This document shows positions 17,857 through 26,596 of a stretch of 64,000 nucleotides of DNA, one piece after another. The DNA comes from an uncultured Lachnospiraceae bacterium (GTDB lineage: Bacteria > Bacillota > Clostridia > Lachnospirales > Lachnospiraceae). Within the stretch, counting starts at the first letter, position 1. Each line of letters begins with the position of its first letter. The notes beneath the pieces are model-generated. The model was not told where the DNA came from and ran no database searches. It saw only the letters and a program-made list of their open reading frames with translations. The stretch is from contig CACZBW010000006.1 of NCBI GenBank assembly GCA_902779575.1, positions 186,001-250,000 of the forward strand, written 5' to 3'. A program made the translations under genes and the position numbers.

Positions 17857-18126
17857 TTACTCTTCGGTCGTCTGAATGGCTTTTTCATATTCGTGCAATA
17901 TGACATCCTGCATCTGCTGTCTGGTTTCTGAATTGATCGGATGGGCAATATCGCGATATTCGCCATCGGCTGTTTTCCTGCTCGGCATTGCGATAAACAG
18001 GCCTTTTTCACCTTCGATCACCTTGATATCATGGACTACAAATTCCTCATCAAGAGTAATCGATACGAAGGCTTTCATCTTGCCTTCTTTTGCAATCTTT
18101 CTAACCCTAACATCAGTAATCGTCAT
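17857..18126 (-). CDS. spoVG: SpoVG, RNA/DNA-binding regulator
   Basis: An 89-residue protein, nearly full family length: [20 protein letters not shown] at the start, then [26 protein letters not shown] and AHPINSETR. SpoVG binds nucleic acids and affects cell division, capsule and spore cortex genes; it is also kept by non-spore-formers. It lies 30 bp after glgD and is probably the last gene of a glgC-glgD-spoVG unit. The IS630 element begins 4 bp after its stop, so the coding region is whole but its own terminator has been moved 1.3 kb away. Confidence 0.97.
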   Translation of the reverse strand: MTITDVRVRKIAKEGKMKAFVSITLDEEFVVHDIKVIEGEKGLFIAMPSRKTADGEYRDIAHPINSETRQQMQDVILHEYEKAIQTTEE

Positions 18127-18156
18127 TTCAACACCTATCAGACATAGCCTTTCTAA

Positions 18157-19275
18157 TTATAAAACATAACGTTCATCTGATTCGATGACGATTTTAATTC
18201 CATCATCTCCATTATAATAAGTATTGGCGCGAATAGTATCGCAGCTTTCCACGATGCAGTTTTCCAAATGAACATTGTCGCCAAGATACACGTCGTTCAG
18301 GACTATAGAGTTCTTGATAACGCAGTTTTCACCTACAAAAACATTCTTGAATATGAGTGAATTCTCCACATATCCATTGATAATCGATCCGGCGGAAACA
18401 AGACTGTTCTTCACCACGCTCCCAGGATTATACTTGGTCGGCGGAAGATCCGCAACTTTTGAGTGTACCTCCGGATAAGTACGGAAGAAATAGTTCCTGA
18501 CTTCCGGTTTCAGGAAATCCATGTTCGTCCTGTAGTAGGACTCGACAGACGCTATATTGTTCCAGTAGCTGTCAATCTTATATCCATAGATTCTCTTAAC
18601 GCCCTTATAACGGATCAGTACATCCCTGACAAAATCATATCTGCCTTCTTCCGCACTCTTTTCGATCAGTTCAATCAGCTGTCTTCTGCGAATCACATAT
18701 ATCCCGCAGGAGATCGTGTTCGCATCCGATGTCATCGGTTTCTCTTCAAACTGCTCGATGCGGCAGTCCTCATTCATCTTGAGAACGCCGAACCTTGTGA
18801 CATCCTCCTCCGGCGGCAGCTGCTTGCAGACGATCGTAATGTCTGCCTTCTTCGCGATATGATACTCAAGAATCCTGTTGTAATCCAGCTTATAGACGCC
18901 GTCTCCGGACGCGATCACAACATAAGGCTCGTGACAGTTTTTCAAAAAATCCAGGTTCTGGTAAAGGGCGTCAGCCGTGCCGCGGTACCAGAAATTATTA
19001 TCAACTGTCACCGTGGGAGGAAACACATAGAGTCCTCCCTGCTTTCTTCCGAAATCCCACCATTTGGAAGAACTGAGGTGTTCGTTCAGAGACCTTGAAT
19101 TATACTGGGTCAGGACTGCAACCTTCTGAATCCTGGAATTCGACATGGAACTCAGGGCAAAATCAATGCTGCGGAAGCTTCCTGCGATCGGCATCGCAGC
19201 GATGGCTCTCTTATTGGACAGTTCCTTCATACGGTAGCTGTTGCCACCGGCAAGGATCATTCCGACTGCTCTCAT
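18157..19275 (-). CDS. glgD: GlgD, regulatory paralogue of ADP-glucose pyrophosphorylase
   Basis: Second subunit of the Firmicutes GlgC/GlgD glucose-1-phosphate adenylyltransferase, 372 residues. The nucleotidyltransferase fold is kept ([20 protein letters not shown]), but the signature GGxGxRL motif and catalytic residues are altered, as is usual for GlgD, which in studied cases raises GlgC activity and has little of its own. The C-terminal part is a left-handed hexapeptide helix ([20 protein letters not shown]). Its start overlaps the stop of glgC by 4 bp, giving coupled translation. Confidence 0.95.
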   Translation of the reverse strand: MRAVGMILAGGNSYRMKELSNKRAIAAMPIAGSFRSIDFALSSMSNSRIQKVAVLTQYNSRSLNEHLSSSKWWDFGRKQGGLYVFPPTVTVDNNFWYRGTADALYQNLDFLKNCHEPYVVIASGDGVYKLDYNRILEYHIAKKADITIVCKQLPPEEDVTRFGVLKMNEDCRIEQFEEKPMTSDANTISCGIYVIRRRQLIELIEKSAEEGRYDFVRDVLIRYKGVKRIYGYKIDSYWNNIASVESYYRTNMDFLKPEVRNYFFRTYPEVHSKVADLPPTKYNPGSVVKNSLVSAGSIINGYVENSLIFKNVFVGENCVIKNSIVLNDVYLGDNVHLENCIVESCDTIRANTYYNGDDGIKIVIESDERYVL

Positions 19276-20546
19276 GACACAACACCTGCCTTATCCAGTA
19301 TCTCGCCGCTCGCGAGTGCACCGCCCGGATAATCTCCCGGAACAGTATTGCCTGTTACTGCGGTATTCCTTCCGACTTTGACATCTGCAGGAATAACCGT
19401 GTTCTCACCCAGCACGGCAAGGCCGAACGAATACACCTTCGGTTTCACCCTGTTCGGCGTCTCCTCGCCGCAGCCGATGACCGACCGCGCTCCGACGACA
19501 CAGTTCTCGGCGACAATTGCCTTGTCAAGAACCGCTCCGTCCCCGATCACAGCGCCCTGCATCACGATAGAATCGCGGATCACGGCACCCTTCCCGATCG
19601 TCACGCCGCAGCCGATTATGGAATTGGTTACTTCGCCGTAAACTTCCGTTCCATCCCCGATCAGGCTTCTGTAAATTCTGGCGTCCGCGGAAACATACTG
19701 GGGCGGGATGATATCATTCTTGGTATAGATCTTCCAGAATTCTTCATAAAGATTGAACTCCGGTATGATATCGATCAGCTCCATGTTGGCTTCCCAGTAA
19801 GAGCCCAGGGTTCCCACATCCTTCCAGTAGCCGTTGAATTCATAGGCAACCAGATTGTCCCCCTGCTGGAAACAGTATGGAATCACGTGTTTGCCGAAAT
19901 CACAGCCTTCCTGCTCGGACAGGTTCTTCAGCGCGTCCCGGAGCACGGGCCAGCTGAAGATATAGATGCCCATCGATGCCAGATTGCTCTTCGGATGTTC
20001 CGGTTTCTCCTGGAATTCCCGGATCCTGCCGCTCTCATCCGCCACCACGATGCCGAAACGGCTGGCTTCCTCCTGCGGTACCGGCATGACGGCAATCGAA
20101 ACATCCGCCTTATGCGACTTATGGTACTCCAGCATCACCTCGTAATCCATCTTATAGATATGGTCGCCGGACAGAATCAGCACATAGTCCGGATTAAAGC
20201 TTTCCATATAAGCCAGATTCTGGTAAATCGCGTTCGCGGTGCCTGTGTACCATTCCGTCTTCCCCACCTTCTCATAGGGAGGAAGAACCGTAACGCCGCC
20301 GACATTCTTATCCAGATCCCAGGGAATACCGATACCGATATGGGTATTCAGTCTGAGCGGCTGGTACTGAGTAAGCACGCCAACGGTGTCAATACCGGAG
20401 TTGATACAGTTACTCAGCGGAAAATCGATAATTCTGTATTTACCGCCAAAAGCCACGGCAGGTTTCGCAACCTTCGCGGTAAGAACCCCGAGCCTGGAGC
20501 CCTGTCCGCCGGCCAGAAGCATGGCTATCATCTCTTTCTTTACCAC
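19272..20546 (-). CDS. glgC: GlgC, glucose-1-phosphate adenylyltransferase
   Basis: Makes ADP-glucose from ATP and glucose-1-phosphate, the committed step of bacterial glycogen synthesis. It has 424 residues. The N-terminal [16 protein letters not shown] is the nucleotide loop. [18 protein letters not shown] holds the activator/substrate region. [12 protein letters not shown] carries the catalytic Asp, and [11 protein letters not shown] the sugar-phosphate site. The C-terminal half is a beta-helix. It is the first gene of the operon with glgD and spoVG. Neither glgA nor glgB is in the window. Confidence 0.97.
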   Translation of the reverse strand: MVKKEMIAMLLAGGQGSRLGVLTAKVAKPAVAFGGKYRIIDFPLSNCINSGIDTVGVLTQYQPLRLNTHIGIGIPWDLDKNVGGVTVLPPYEKVGKTEWYTGTANAIYQNLAYMESFNPDYVLILSGDHIYKMDYEVMLEYHKSHKADVSIAVMPVPQEEASRFGIVVADESGRIREFQEKPEHPKSNLASMGIYIFSWPVLRDALKNLSEQEGCDFGKHVIPYCFQQGDNLVAYEFNGYWKDVGTLGSYWEANMELIDIIPEFNLYEEFWKIYTKNDIIPPQYVSADARIYRSLIGDGTEVYGEVTNSIIGCGVTIGKGAVIRDSIVMQGAVIGDGAVLDKAIVAENCVVGARSVIGCGEETPNRVKPKVYSFGLAVLGENTVIPADVKVGRNTAVTGNTVPGDYPGGALASGEILDKAGVVS

Positions 20547-20589
20547 ATTATCACCCCTAACACTGATAGATTAAGAAACTCGCAGGGCC

Positions 20590-20618
20590 ATTATAGCACA
20601 CGGACCCATATTTGTGAA
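20590..20618 (-). promoter_or_regulatory. Sigma-A promoter of glgC-glgD-spoVG
   Basis: Minus strand TTCACA (20613-20618), 17-bp spacer, perfect TATAAT (20590-20595), about 45 bp before the glgC start. Confidence 0.75.
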
Positions 20619-20912
20619 CATTATTTACAATTTTGAATTTTGTTTGCAATTGTTTTTTGTTGTTATTTATTTAACAAGAAAGCTTTTTCCGAATAATCTC
20701 ATCAAATTTTTATTTAATTTGCAGAAAATGAGTCGATTTTTTTGTTGATTTGCACAGTTTTGAAAAAATTGCGCCGATCCCCGCCCCGATGCGGGACGAT
20801 ATACCCCGCTTCATAGAAGTCTTTTCGCGGCGTTTTACCCGGACCGCCGCATGTCGTGCAGGGAGGGAAGGGAGTTTTCTTCTTTTCTTTTGTCCTCCGG
20901 AAGTGTATACTT

Positions 20913-21166
20913 AGGGAAACGCTGATTTATTCTGAATGAAAATTTTTGATATCTTGGAAACAGCGTTTCCCTATATAATCTTTGAGCGCTTAATGCGCTC
21001 AAAGCCGCGTGCTGCGCGGCTTGCAGAGCAAGCCTTCCGGCTCTAAGGAAACACTGATATAATCAGTGTTTCCTTAGAAAAGCGCTTATGAAGACGGATT
21101 TTCCGTAATCAAAGTCTTCAGATCAGTGTTACCCGAATAATCTCTGAGCGTATCATTCTCTCAGAG
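20913..21166. repeat. Array of palindromes upstream of murC
   Basis: Successive hairpins: AGGGAAACGCTG with its complement (20913-20924 and 20961-20972); TTTGAGCGC/GCGCTCAAA (20981-21003); GCCGCG/CGCGGC (21004-21020); a perfect palindrome with 16-bp arms and a 3-base centre (21043-21077); GAAGAC/GTCTTC (21090-21119); and CTCTGAG/CTCAGAG (21142-21166). The stretches 20961-21020 and 21123-21180 are diverged direct copies of each other. No gene lies in the gap 20619-21248; its first 150 bp is very AT-rich. Confidence 0.7.
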
Positions 21167-21248
21167 CCGTATGCGGCGTCATGTACGGGCAGGCTGCAAT
21201 TTGCGCCCCGGCAGGCTGCAGAATTGAAAATAAGGAGTATTTCATAAT

Positions 21249-22631
21249 ATGTACCGGATAGATTTTCAGCACCCCGTAAGTATCCACTTTATCGGTATAG
21301 GCGGCATCAGCATGAGCGGGCTCGCTTCCGTTCTTATGAAGGAAGGTTTTACTGTAACCGGATCCGATTCCAGGAGGTCCCGGCTGACGGAGCAGCTTGA
21401 GACGCAGGGAGCTGTGATCTCCTGTCCCCAGAGTGCGGACAACATCCGCGATGAATCGGACGTCGTCGTTTATACCGCTGCCGTTCATCCGGACAACCCG
21501 GAATTTGCGGAAGCGCTCCGGCGCGGAAAGCCCATGCTCACACGGGCGCAGCTGCTCGGGCAGATCATGGACAATTACAGCAATTCCATAGCAGTCTCCG
21601 GCACGCACGGGAAAACGACGACGACCTCCATGCTGGCCTGCATCCTTCTGGCCGCAAAGCTGGATCCGACGGTTTCGGTCGGCGGCATCCTGAAGGAAAT
21701 CGGCGGCAATATCCGCGTAGGAAGTTCTCAGAATTTCATCACGGAAGCCTGTGAATATACCAACAGTTTCCTCAGCCTTACCCCGAAGATCGGCCTGATC
21801 CTGAATGTGGACGCCGACCATCTGGATTTTTTCAAGGATCTGGAAGACATCCGCCACTCCTTCCACCGCTTTGCGAAGAATATCCGCAAAGACGGCGTTC
21901 TGGTCATAAACGGGCAGATCCCGCGTCTTGCCGAGCTTACGGAAGGAATCGAGGCCAGTGTCGTCACCTACGGGACAAAGAACAGCAATTATTATCCGGT
22001 AAATATCAGCTATGATGACTTCGGGAACGGCAGCTTTGATCTGATGCACAGCGGACGGAACCTGGGAAGGTTCAGCCTGAATGTCCCCGGTGAGCATAAT
22101 ATCCTGAATGCTTCCGCCGCCATCGCCGCTGCGGATCTGCAGGGCATCTCCATGGAAGCCTGCAGGGAGGGCCTCCTGAGCTTTTTCGGCGCGGACAGAC
22201 GGTTCCAGAAGAAGGGTTCCCTGAAGAACGGCGTAACGGTTATAGACGACTATGCCCATCATCCCACGGAGATCAGGGCAACTCTGAATACAGCCGGAAA
22301 ATACCCCCACAAGCTGATCTGGTGTGTTTTCCAGCCGCACACCTTCTCAAGGACAAAAGCACTCATGAGCGATTTCGCGGAAGCGCTCTCCGCGGCCGAC
22401 CGCGTCGTCCTTGCTGATATCTACGCCGCGCGCGAGACAGATAACCTGGGAATCAGTTCCGATACCCTGAGGCAGCATATCGCCAATCTCGGAACCGACG
22501 CCTGGTATTTCCCCACTTTTGCCCAGATTGAGGACTTTCTGAAAAAGAACCTCGCCGAGGGAGATCTGCTCATCACCATGGGCGCGGGCGACGTCGTAAA
22601 AGTCGGTGAAGAGCTGCTGGGCGGAGACTGA
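21249..22631 (+). CDS. murC: MurC, UDP-N-acetylmuramate-L-alanine ligase
   Basis: Adds L-Ala to UDP-MurNAc in the cytoplasm, the first step of the peptidoglycan stem peptide. It has 460 residues in three domains: N-terminal Rossmann-like substrate domain (VSIHFIGIGGISMSGLASVL), central ATPase domain with P-loop SGTHGKTTTTSM near residue 117 and EACEYTNSFL, and C-terminal domain with DDYAHHPTEI and FQPHTFSRTKAL. AAGGAG lies 11 bp before the ATG. It is apparently monocistronic, downstream of the hairpin array and ending at the terminator near 22790. Confidence 0.98.
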   Translation: MYRIDFQHPVSIHFIGIGGISMSGLASVLMKEGFTVTGSDSRRSRLTEQLETQGAVISCPQSADNIRDESDVVVYTAAVHPDNPEFAEALRRGKPMLTRAQLLGQIMDNYSNSIAVSGTHGKTTTTSMLACILLAAKLDPTVSVGGILKEIGGNIRVGSSQNFITEACEYTNSFLSLTPKIGLILNVDADHLDFFKDLEDIRHSFHRFAKNIRKDGVLVINGQIPRLAELTEGIEASVVTYGTKNSNYYPVNISYDDFGNGSFDLMHSGRNLGRFSLNVPGEHNILNASAAIAAADLQGISMEACREGLLSFFGADRRFQKKGSLKNGVTVIDDYAHHPTEIRATLNTAGKYPHKLIWCVFQPHTFSRTKALMSDFAEALSAADRVVLADIYAARETDNLGISSDTLRQHIANLGTDAWYFPTFAQIEDFLKKNLAEGDLLITMGAGDVVKVGEELLGGD

Positions 22632-23070
22632 TCTCCCCCGCGGCGATAGCTGCCGGAAGCAGTTCGGACAGATCCATCGCGCCGGCAGCTGCGTCATTCA
22701 GCTGCCGGAAAGCAGGCAGCCGCCCGGACGGGCCCTCCGCCGGGAGTCCTGTGGACAAATCCCGGTTTTCTTTCTATATGCATGTTATGAATCCACATCT
22801 GCAATCTGCAGCTTTGCTGCGGTCGGTGTGGATTTTTTGTAGATAACTTGTGAACAGAATCCCTTATAAGGTCTGCCCGCCTGTGTTATACTTTTATCTG
22901 CCGCCTACATACCATACTGGCAGAACGGCCGGCAGTCTTATTTCCGTGTCCCGGAATTCCCGTTCGGAACACCGCGCAGGCAGGGTGACAGCTTCCCTTC
23001 TGAGGGCATGCTCCCGGAACCGGATTTGCATAAACTGATCTCAGAAAATGATGATAAAGGAGCGATTTTC
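22632..23070 (+). other. Gap between murC and the dnaD-like gene
   Basis: No protein-like open frame. It contains the murC terminator at 22790-22838 and three sites resembling DnaA boxes: TGTGGACAA at 22750, TGTGGATTT at 22827 and TGTAGATAA at 22838. The second and third overlap the terminator. Confidence 0.4.
22790..22838 (+). terminator. Probable terminator of murC
   Basis: AATCCACA (22790-22797) pairs with TGTGGATT (22827-22834), with an inner GCAGC/GCTGC stem and a T run immediately after. Confidence 0.6.
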
Positions 23071-24204
23071 ATGAAAATTCATTTGCCGTACAACGGCGGC
23101 GTTACTTTGATTGAGAATACGTTCATTGACCGCTATATGCCCGCCGCTAACGGGGAATTTGTCAAGATCTACCTCTATCTGCTGCGCTGTGCCAGCAGCG
23201 GAATCAGCGACCTGTCCATATCCGGCATCGCGGATGTCTTTGACCATACGGAAGCGGACGTACGCCGTGCCCTCAATTACTGGGTAAAGGTTAAGCTGAT
23301 CGAACTGAACTGCGATGAAGACGGCAGCCTGAAGGATGTCCGGCTCCTGCACCCTGCCGGCATACCGGATAAGGCAGGATCTGCCGCCGCCGGCCTTGAA
23401 GGCGCAGCCCCTCTTAATGATCTGCTCCTGCCCGGGAAGGATCCTGTGCTTCCGGCAGCCTCCGCTTCCGCTGATGAGGCTTCAGCAGAATCTAAAATCA
23501 CGGAATTCCGTCCGCCCCTTTCCCGCAGAGAGAGGGAAGAGACAGTCTGGCGGAGCGACATCCAGAGGCTCCTGTTCATTGCGGAGCAATATTACGGACG
23601 GCCGCTGGCAAAGGCGGAGGAAGAAAACCTGGTTTATTTTCTGGATACGCTCCGGATGAGCGAGGATCTGATTGAATTCCTGCTGGAATACTGTATTACA
23701 AAAGGGCACAAATCCGCCCGCTACATCGAAAAGGTGGCCCAGGCGTGGCACAGCAAGGGCATCAGCAGCGTGGAACAGGCGCGCAGCGAGATCCAGCTCT
23801 ATAACAAAGATTACTTTGAGATTTTCCGCGCCCTCGGCATCCGCAGCCATATGCCCACGGACGCAGAGATCCGCTACATGGACAGCTGGCTGAAGGATCT
23901 GGACATGTCCATGGACGTGATCAGGGAAGCCTGCGCCAGGACAGTGCTGAAGACGTCGAAGGCCCAGTTTTCCTATGCCGACTCCATTCTGCGCTCCTGG
24001 CATGAGAGCGGAGTACATACGCTCGCGGATGTCCGCAGGCTTGACGAGCTCCACGCGGAGAAAAAGGCTTCCGGCGGAAGTACCCTTCCATCCGCCGCTT
24101 CCGGTCCATCTTCAAACCGTTTCAACAATTTCCAGTCCAGAGACTGCGACTGGGACAGTATCGGCCGGCTGGTGATCCAGTCACAGGAAAGCGGGGAATC
24201 CTGA
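23071..24204 (+). CDS. DnaD-domain replication protein
   Basis: Primosome-type protein of 377 residues. The N-terminal winged-helix DnaD domain (MKIHLPYNGGVTLIENTFID, then NGEFVKIYLYLLRC) covers about 1-90. A low-complexity Ala/Ser/Glu linker follows, then two C-terminal DnaD-like helical domains (RLLFIAEQYYGRPLAKAEEE and GIRSHMPTDAEIRYMDSWL). In Bacillus, DnaD and DnaB remodel DNA and help DnaI load the helicase. The ATG at 23071 has AAAGGAG upstream; the open frame begins 21 codons earlier without support. It is followed after 3 bp by the DnaC-like gene, making a helicase-loading pair. Confidence 0.92.
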   Translation: MKIHLPYNGGVTLIENTFIDRYMPAANGEFVKIYLYLLRCASSGISDLSISGIADVFDHTEADVRRALNYWVKVKLIELNCDEDGSLKDVRLLHPAGIPDKAGSAAAGLEGAAPLNDLLLPGKDPVLPAASASADEASAESKITEFRPPLSRREREETVWRSDIQRLLFIAEQYYGRPLAKAEEENLVYFLDTLRMSEDLIEFLLEYCITKGHKSARYIEKVAQAWHSKGISSVEQARSEIQLYNKDYFEIFRALGIRSHMPTDAEIRYMDSWLKDLDMSMDVIREACARTVLKTSKAQFSYADSILRSWHESGVHTLADVRRLDELHAEKKASGGSTLPSAASGPSSNRFNNFQSRDCDWDSIGRLVIQSQESGES

Positions 24205-24207
24205 TCC

Positions 24208-25236
24208 ATGAGTCTTACGAACGCACAATATGACGCGGTCATGAAGCAGTACGACCTCAGGCAGCTTGACAATTTCCATATCATGAAAAAACGCAGGGAA
24301 GAGGCCTTCGCGGCGGTTCCCCTGCTGAAGGAGATCGACCGCAGGGTCGCTCTGGGCGCGGTTGAAAAAGTACGCCAAAGCCTGTCCGGCAGGCTCTCCT
24401 CTCCGCAGGAATCCGCGGAGGAAGAAAGCAGGCCCGCGGGTCTTCCCGAAAAAAAAGAAAACGCGGACCTCGAGCGCCGCAGGCTGCTGAAAGAGAACGG
24501 ATTTCCGGAAGATTATCTGGATCCGGTCTTCCGCTGCCCGGACTGCAGAGATACCGGCCTGATCGGCGGAAAGCACTGTCACTGCTTCGACCGGGAAGTA
24601 ATCCGTCTTTTCTACGCCCAGTCCGGGCTGTATGATATTCTGCAGGAAGAGAATTTCGATACCCTGCGTCTTGACTATTATCCGGAGGACCTGACGGATC
24701 CCTCGTCCGGCCTGTCCTCCAGACAAATCATGGAGACAGCCGTCCGCAGCTGCCGCCGCTTTGTAAGTCAGTTCGGATCGGGCGGGAATTATCTCCTTCT
24801 GACCGGTCAGCCGGGGCTTGGGAAAACCTTTCTGTCCCACTGCATCGCGAAAGAACTGATCGAATCGGGACATTCCGTCATCTATCTGTCGGCAGGCACG
24901 CTCTTCGACCGCCTTGCAGGCGCCCAGTTCAGCAGGGATTCCTCTCTGCAGGAGTCCGGCCCTGATCCGGACTATATCAGGGGGTGCGACCTGCTCATTA
25001 TCGACGATCTCGGAACCGAGCTGACCAACGCTTTCACCGTATCGGCGCTCTTCCGGCTTTTAAACGAGCGGATTTCGACAGGCAGAGCAGTCATCATTTC
25101 CACAAATCTTGGGCTTGCTGAGCTGACAAATATCTATTCCGAGAGAATCTCTTCCCGGATCCTGGAGCATTTTACCCTGGTTTCGCTCTTCGGGAGAGAC
25201 ATCCGGATCCGGAAGCGGATCGGTGCAAAACAGTAA
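24208..25236 (+). CDS. dnaC: DnaC/DnaI-type helicase loader ATPase
   Basis: AAA+ protein of 342 residues. A helical N-terminal part (about 1-100) is followed by a four-cysteine zinc site (CPDCRDTGLIGGKHCHC near 110) and the IstB/DnaC AAA+ domain with Walker A TGQPGLGKTF near 198, Walker B LLIIDDLGTEL, sensor 1 ISTNLG and arginine-finger region RISSRILEHF. It loads the replicative helicase with the DnaD-like protein encoded just upstream, with which it is clearly co-transcribed. The zinc motif between helicase-binding and ATPase parts is the same arrangement as in Bacillus DnaI. Confidence 0.93.
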   Translation: MSLTNAQYDAVMKQYDLRQLDNFHIMKKRREEAFAAVPLLKEIDRRVALGAVEKVRQSLSGRLSSPQESAEEESRPAGLPEKKENADLERRRLLKENGFPEDYLDPVFRCPDCRDTGLIGGKHCHCFDREVIRLFYAQSGLYDILQEENFDTLRLDYYPEDLTDPSSGLSSRQIMETAVRSCRRFVSQFGSGGNYLLLTGQPGLGKTFLSHCIAKELIESGHSVIYLSAGTLFDRLAGAQFSRDSSLQESGPDPDYIRGCDLLIIDDLGTELTNAFTVSALFRLLNERISTGRAVIISTNLGLAELTNIYSERISSRILEHFTLVSLFGRDIRIRKRIGAKQ

Positions 25237-25265
25237 ACAGGTTCAGAGGCCCGCAAACTTTATGC

Positions 25266-25293
25266 TTGACCATTTCCTGATGCATGGTACAAT
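25266..25293 (+). promoter_or_regulatory. Sigma-A promoter of prs
   Basis: TTGACC (25266-25271), 16-bp spacer, TACAAT (25288-25293). The leader to the prs ATG is about 65 nt. Confidence 0.65.
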
Positions 25294-25363
25294 GCAAGTG
25301 GTTTTGGGTGGTTCTTTGAAGCAGTTGTTTGACTTATTTCTATAAGCTACATGGAGGATTTTC

Positions 25364-26539
25364 ATGCAGGCAGCTCAGAAAAGAAACAGAGAAGCTATGC
25401 CCGTCGGCGATCTGGGGATCGTAGCGCTTCAGAGCAGCGAAGTCCTCGGACAGAAGGTAAATGACTACATCGTTCAGTGGCGGAAGGACCGCGATCACAA
25501 ACACAGCGGCACTCCGCAGCTGCACGCCTATGCAAGGGACAGTTATCTGATCCGGAATACCACACCCCGCTTCGGCAGCGGAGAAGGAAAAGCCATCATC
25601 CTGGATTCCATCCGCGGCGACGACCTCTACATCCTTCTTGACGTCTGCAACTACAGTATTACCTACAACCTGCGCGGGGTGACCAATCACATGTCTCCGG
25701 ACGACCACTATGTGGACCTGCAGAGGGCGATCGCCGCAATCGGCGGGAAAGCCAGGCGGATCACGGTGGTCATGCCCTATCTCTACGAGAGCCGGCAGTT
25801 CCGCCGCCGCCAGAGAGAATCTCTGGACTGCGCGCAGATGCTCAAGGACCTTGTCGCCATGGGAGTCGAGAATTTCATCACTTTCGACGCCCACGACCCC
25901 CGCATACAGAACGCGATACCGCTGTGCGGCTTTGAGAATTTCCGTCCGATCTACCAGTTCATCAAAGGGCTCTTCCGGGCGGCGCCGGATTTTTGCGTGT
26001 CCCCTGACAGGCTCATGATCGTGAGCCCGGATGAGGCAGGAACCTCCCGCGCGGTCTATATGGCCAATGTTCTGGGCGTCGAGATGGGGATGTTCTATAA
26101 GAGAAGAGACTACACCCGCGTTGTGAACGGGGAGAACCCCATCGTTGCCCATGAATTCCTGGGCGCTGACGTCAGCGGAAAGGACGTCGTCATCATCGAC
26201 GATATGATCTCTTCCGGCAACGGCGTCATCGAGATCGCGCGCCAGCTCAAGAGCAGGAACGCGCGCCGTATCTTCATCTGCGCATCTTTCGGTCTGTTCA
26301 CGGACGGCATGGAGAAATTTGATGAAGCTTACAGCCAGGGACTCTTTTCTTCGATCCTGACCACCAACCTGGTCTACCAGCGGCCGGAGCTTCTTGCGAA
26401 GCCTTATTACACCGGCTGCGACCTGAGCAAATTCCTAGCCCTGATCATCGATACCCTGAACCACGACGGTTCGCTCAGCGAGCTTCTGAATCCGGTCGAC
26501 CGGATCAATCACTTCCTCATCAAGAAGGGGCAGCGCTGA
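25364..26539 (+). CDS. prs: Ribose-phosphate pyrophosphokinase, long form
   Basis: Makes PRPP from ribose-5-phosphate and ATP, feeding purine, pyrimidine, His, Trp and NAD synthesis. Its 391 residues exceed the usual 315; this divergent long form is common in Lachnospiraceae. It is recognised by YLYESRQFRRRQRESLDCAQ, FDAHDPRIQNAIP, VSPDEAGTSRAVYMANVLG and the PRPP loop VVIIDDMISSGNG. TGGAGG precedes the ATG. It stands alone between a promoter and a terminator that it shares with the converging purine gene. Confidence 0.95.
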   Translation: MQAAQKRNREAMPVGDLGIVALQSSEVLGQKVNDYIVQWRKDRDHKHSGTPQLHAYARDSYLIRNTTPRFGSGEGKAIILDSIRGDDLYILLDVCNYSITYNLRGVTNHMSPDDHYVDLQRAIAAIGGKARRITVVMPYLYESRQFRRRQRESLDCAQMLKDLVAMGVENFITFDAHDPRIQNAIPLCGFENFRPIYQFIKGLFRAAPDFCVSPDRLMIVSPDEAGTSRAVYMANVLGVEMGMFYKRRDYTRVVNGENPIVAHEFLGADVSGKDVVIIDDMISSGNGVIEIARQLKSRNARRIFICASFGLFTDGMEKFDEAYSQGLFSSILTTNLVYQRPELLAKPYYTGCDLSKFLALIIDTLNHDGSLSELLNPVDRINHFLIKKGQR

Positions 26540-26556
26540 AAAAACAGCATATAAAA

Positions 26557-26592
26557 ACGGAGAGACGCTTTTCTGCAGTCTCTCCGTTTTTT
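26557..26592. terminator. Bidirectional terminator between prs and the AICAR transformylase gene
   Basis: A 10-bp stem ACGGAGAGAC/GTCTCTCCGT (26557-26566 with 26578-26587) with A runs before and T runs after. It serves both converging genes. Confidence 0.88.
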
Positions 26593-26596
26593 GTTA

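Noticed and set aside
21153-22340. A 395-codon minus-strand frame
   Set aside because: Antisense to murC, which is full-length and well supported.
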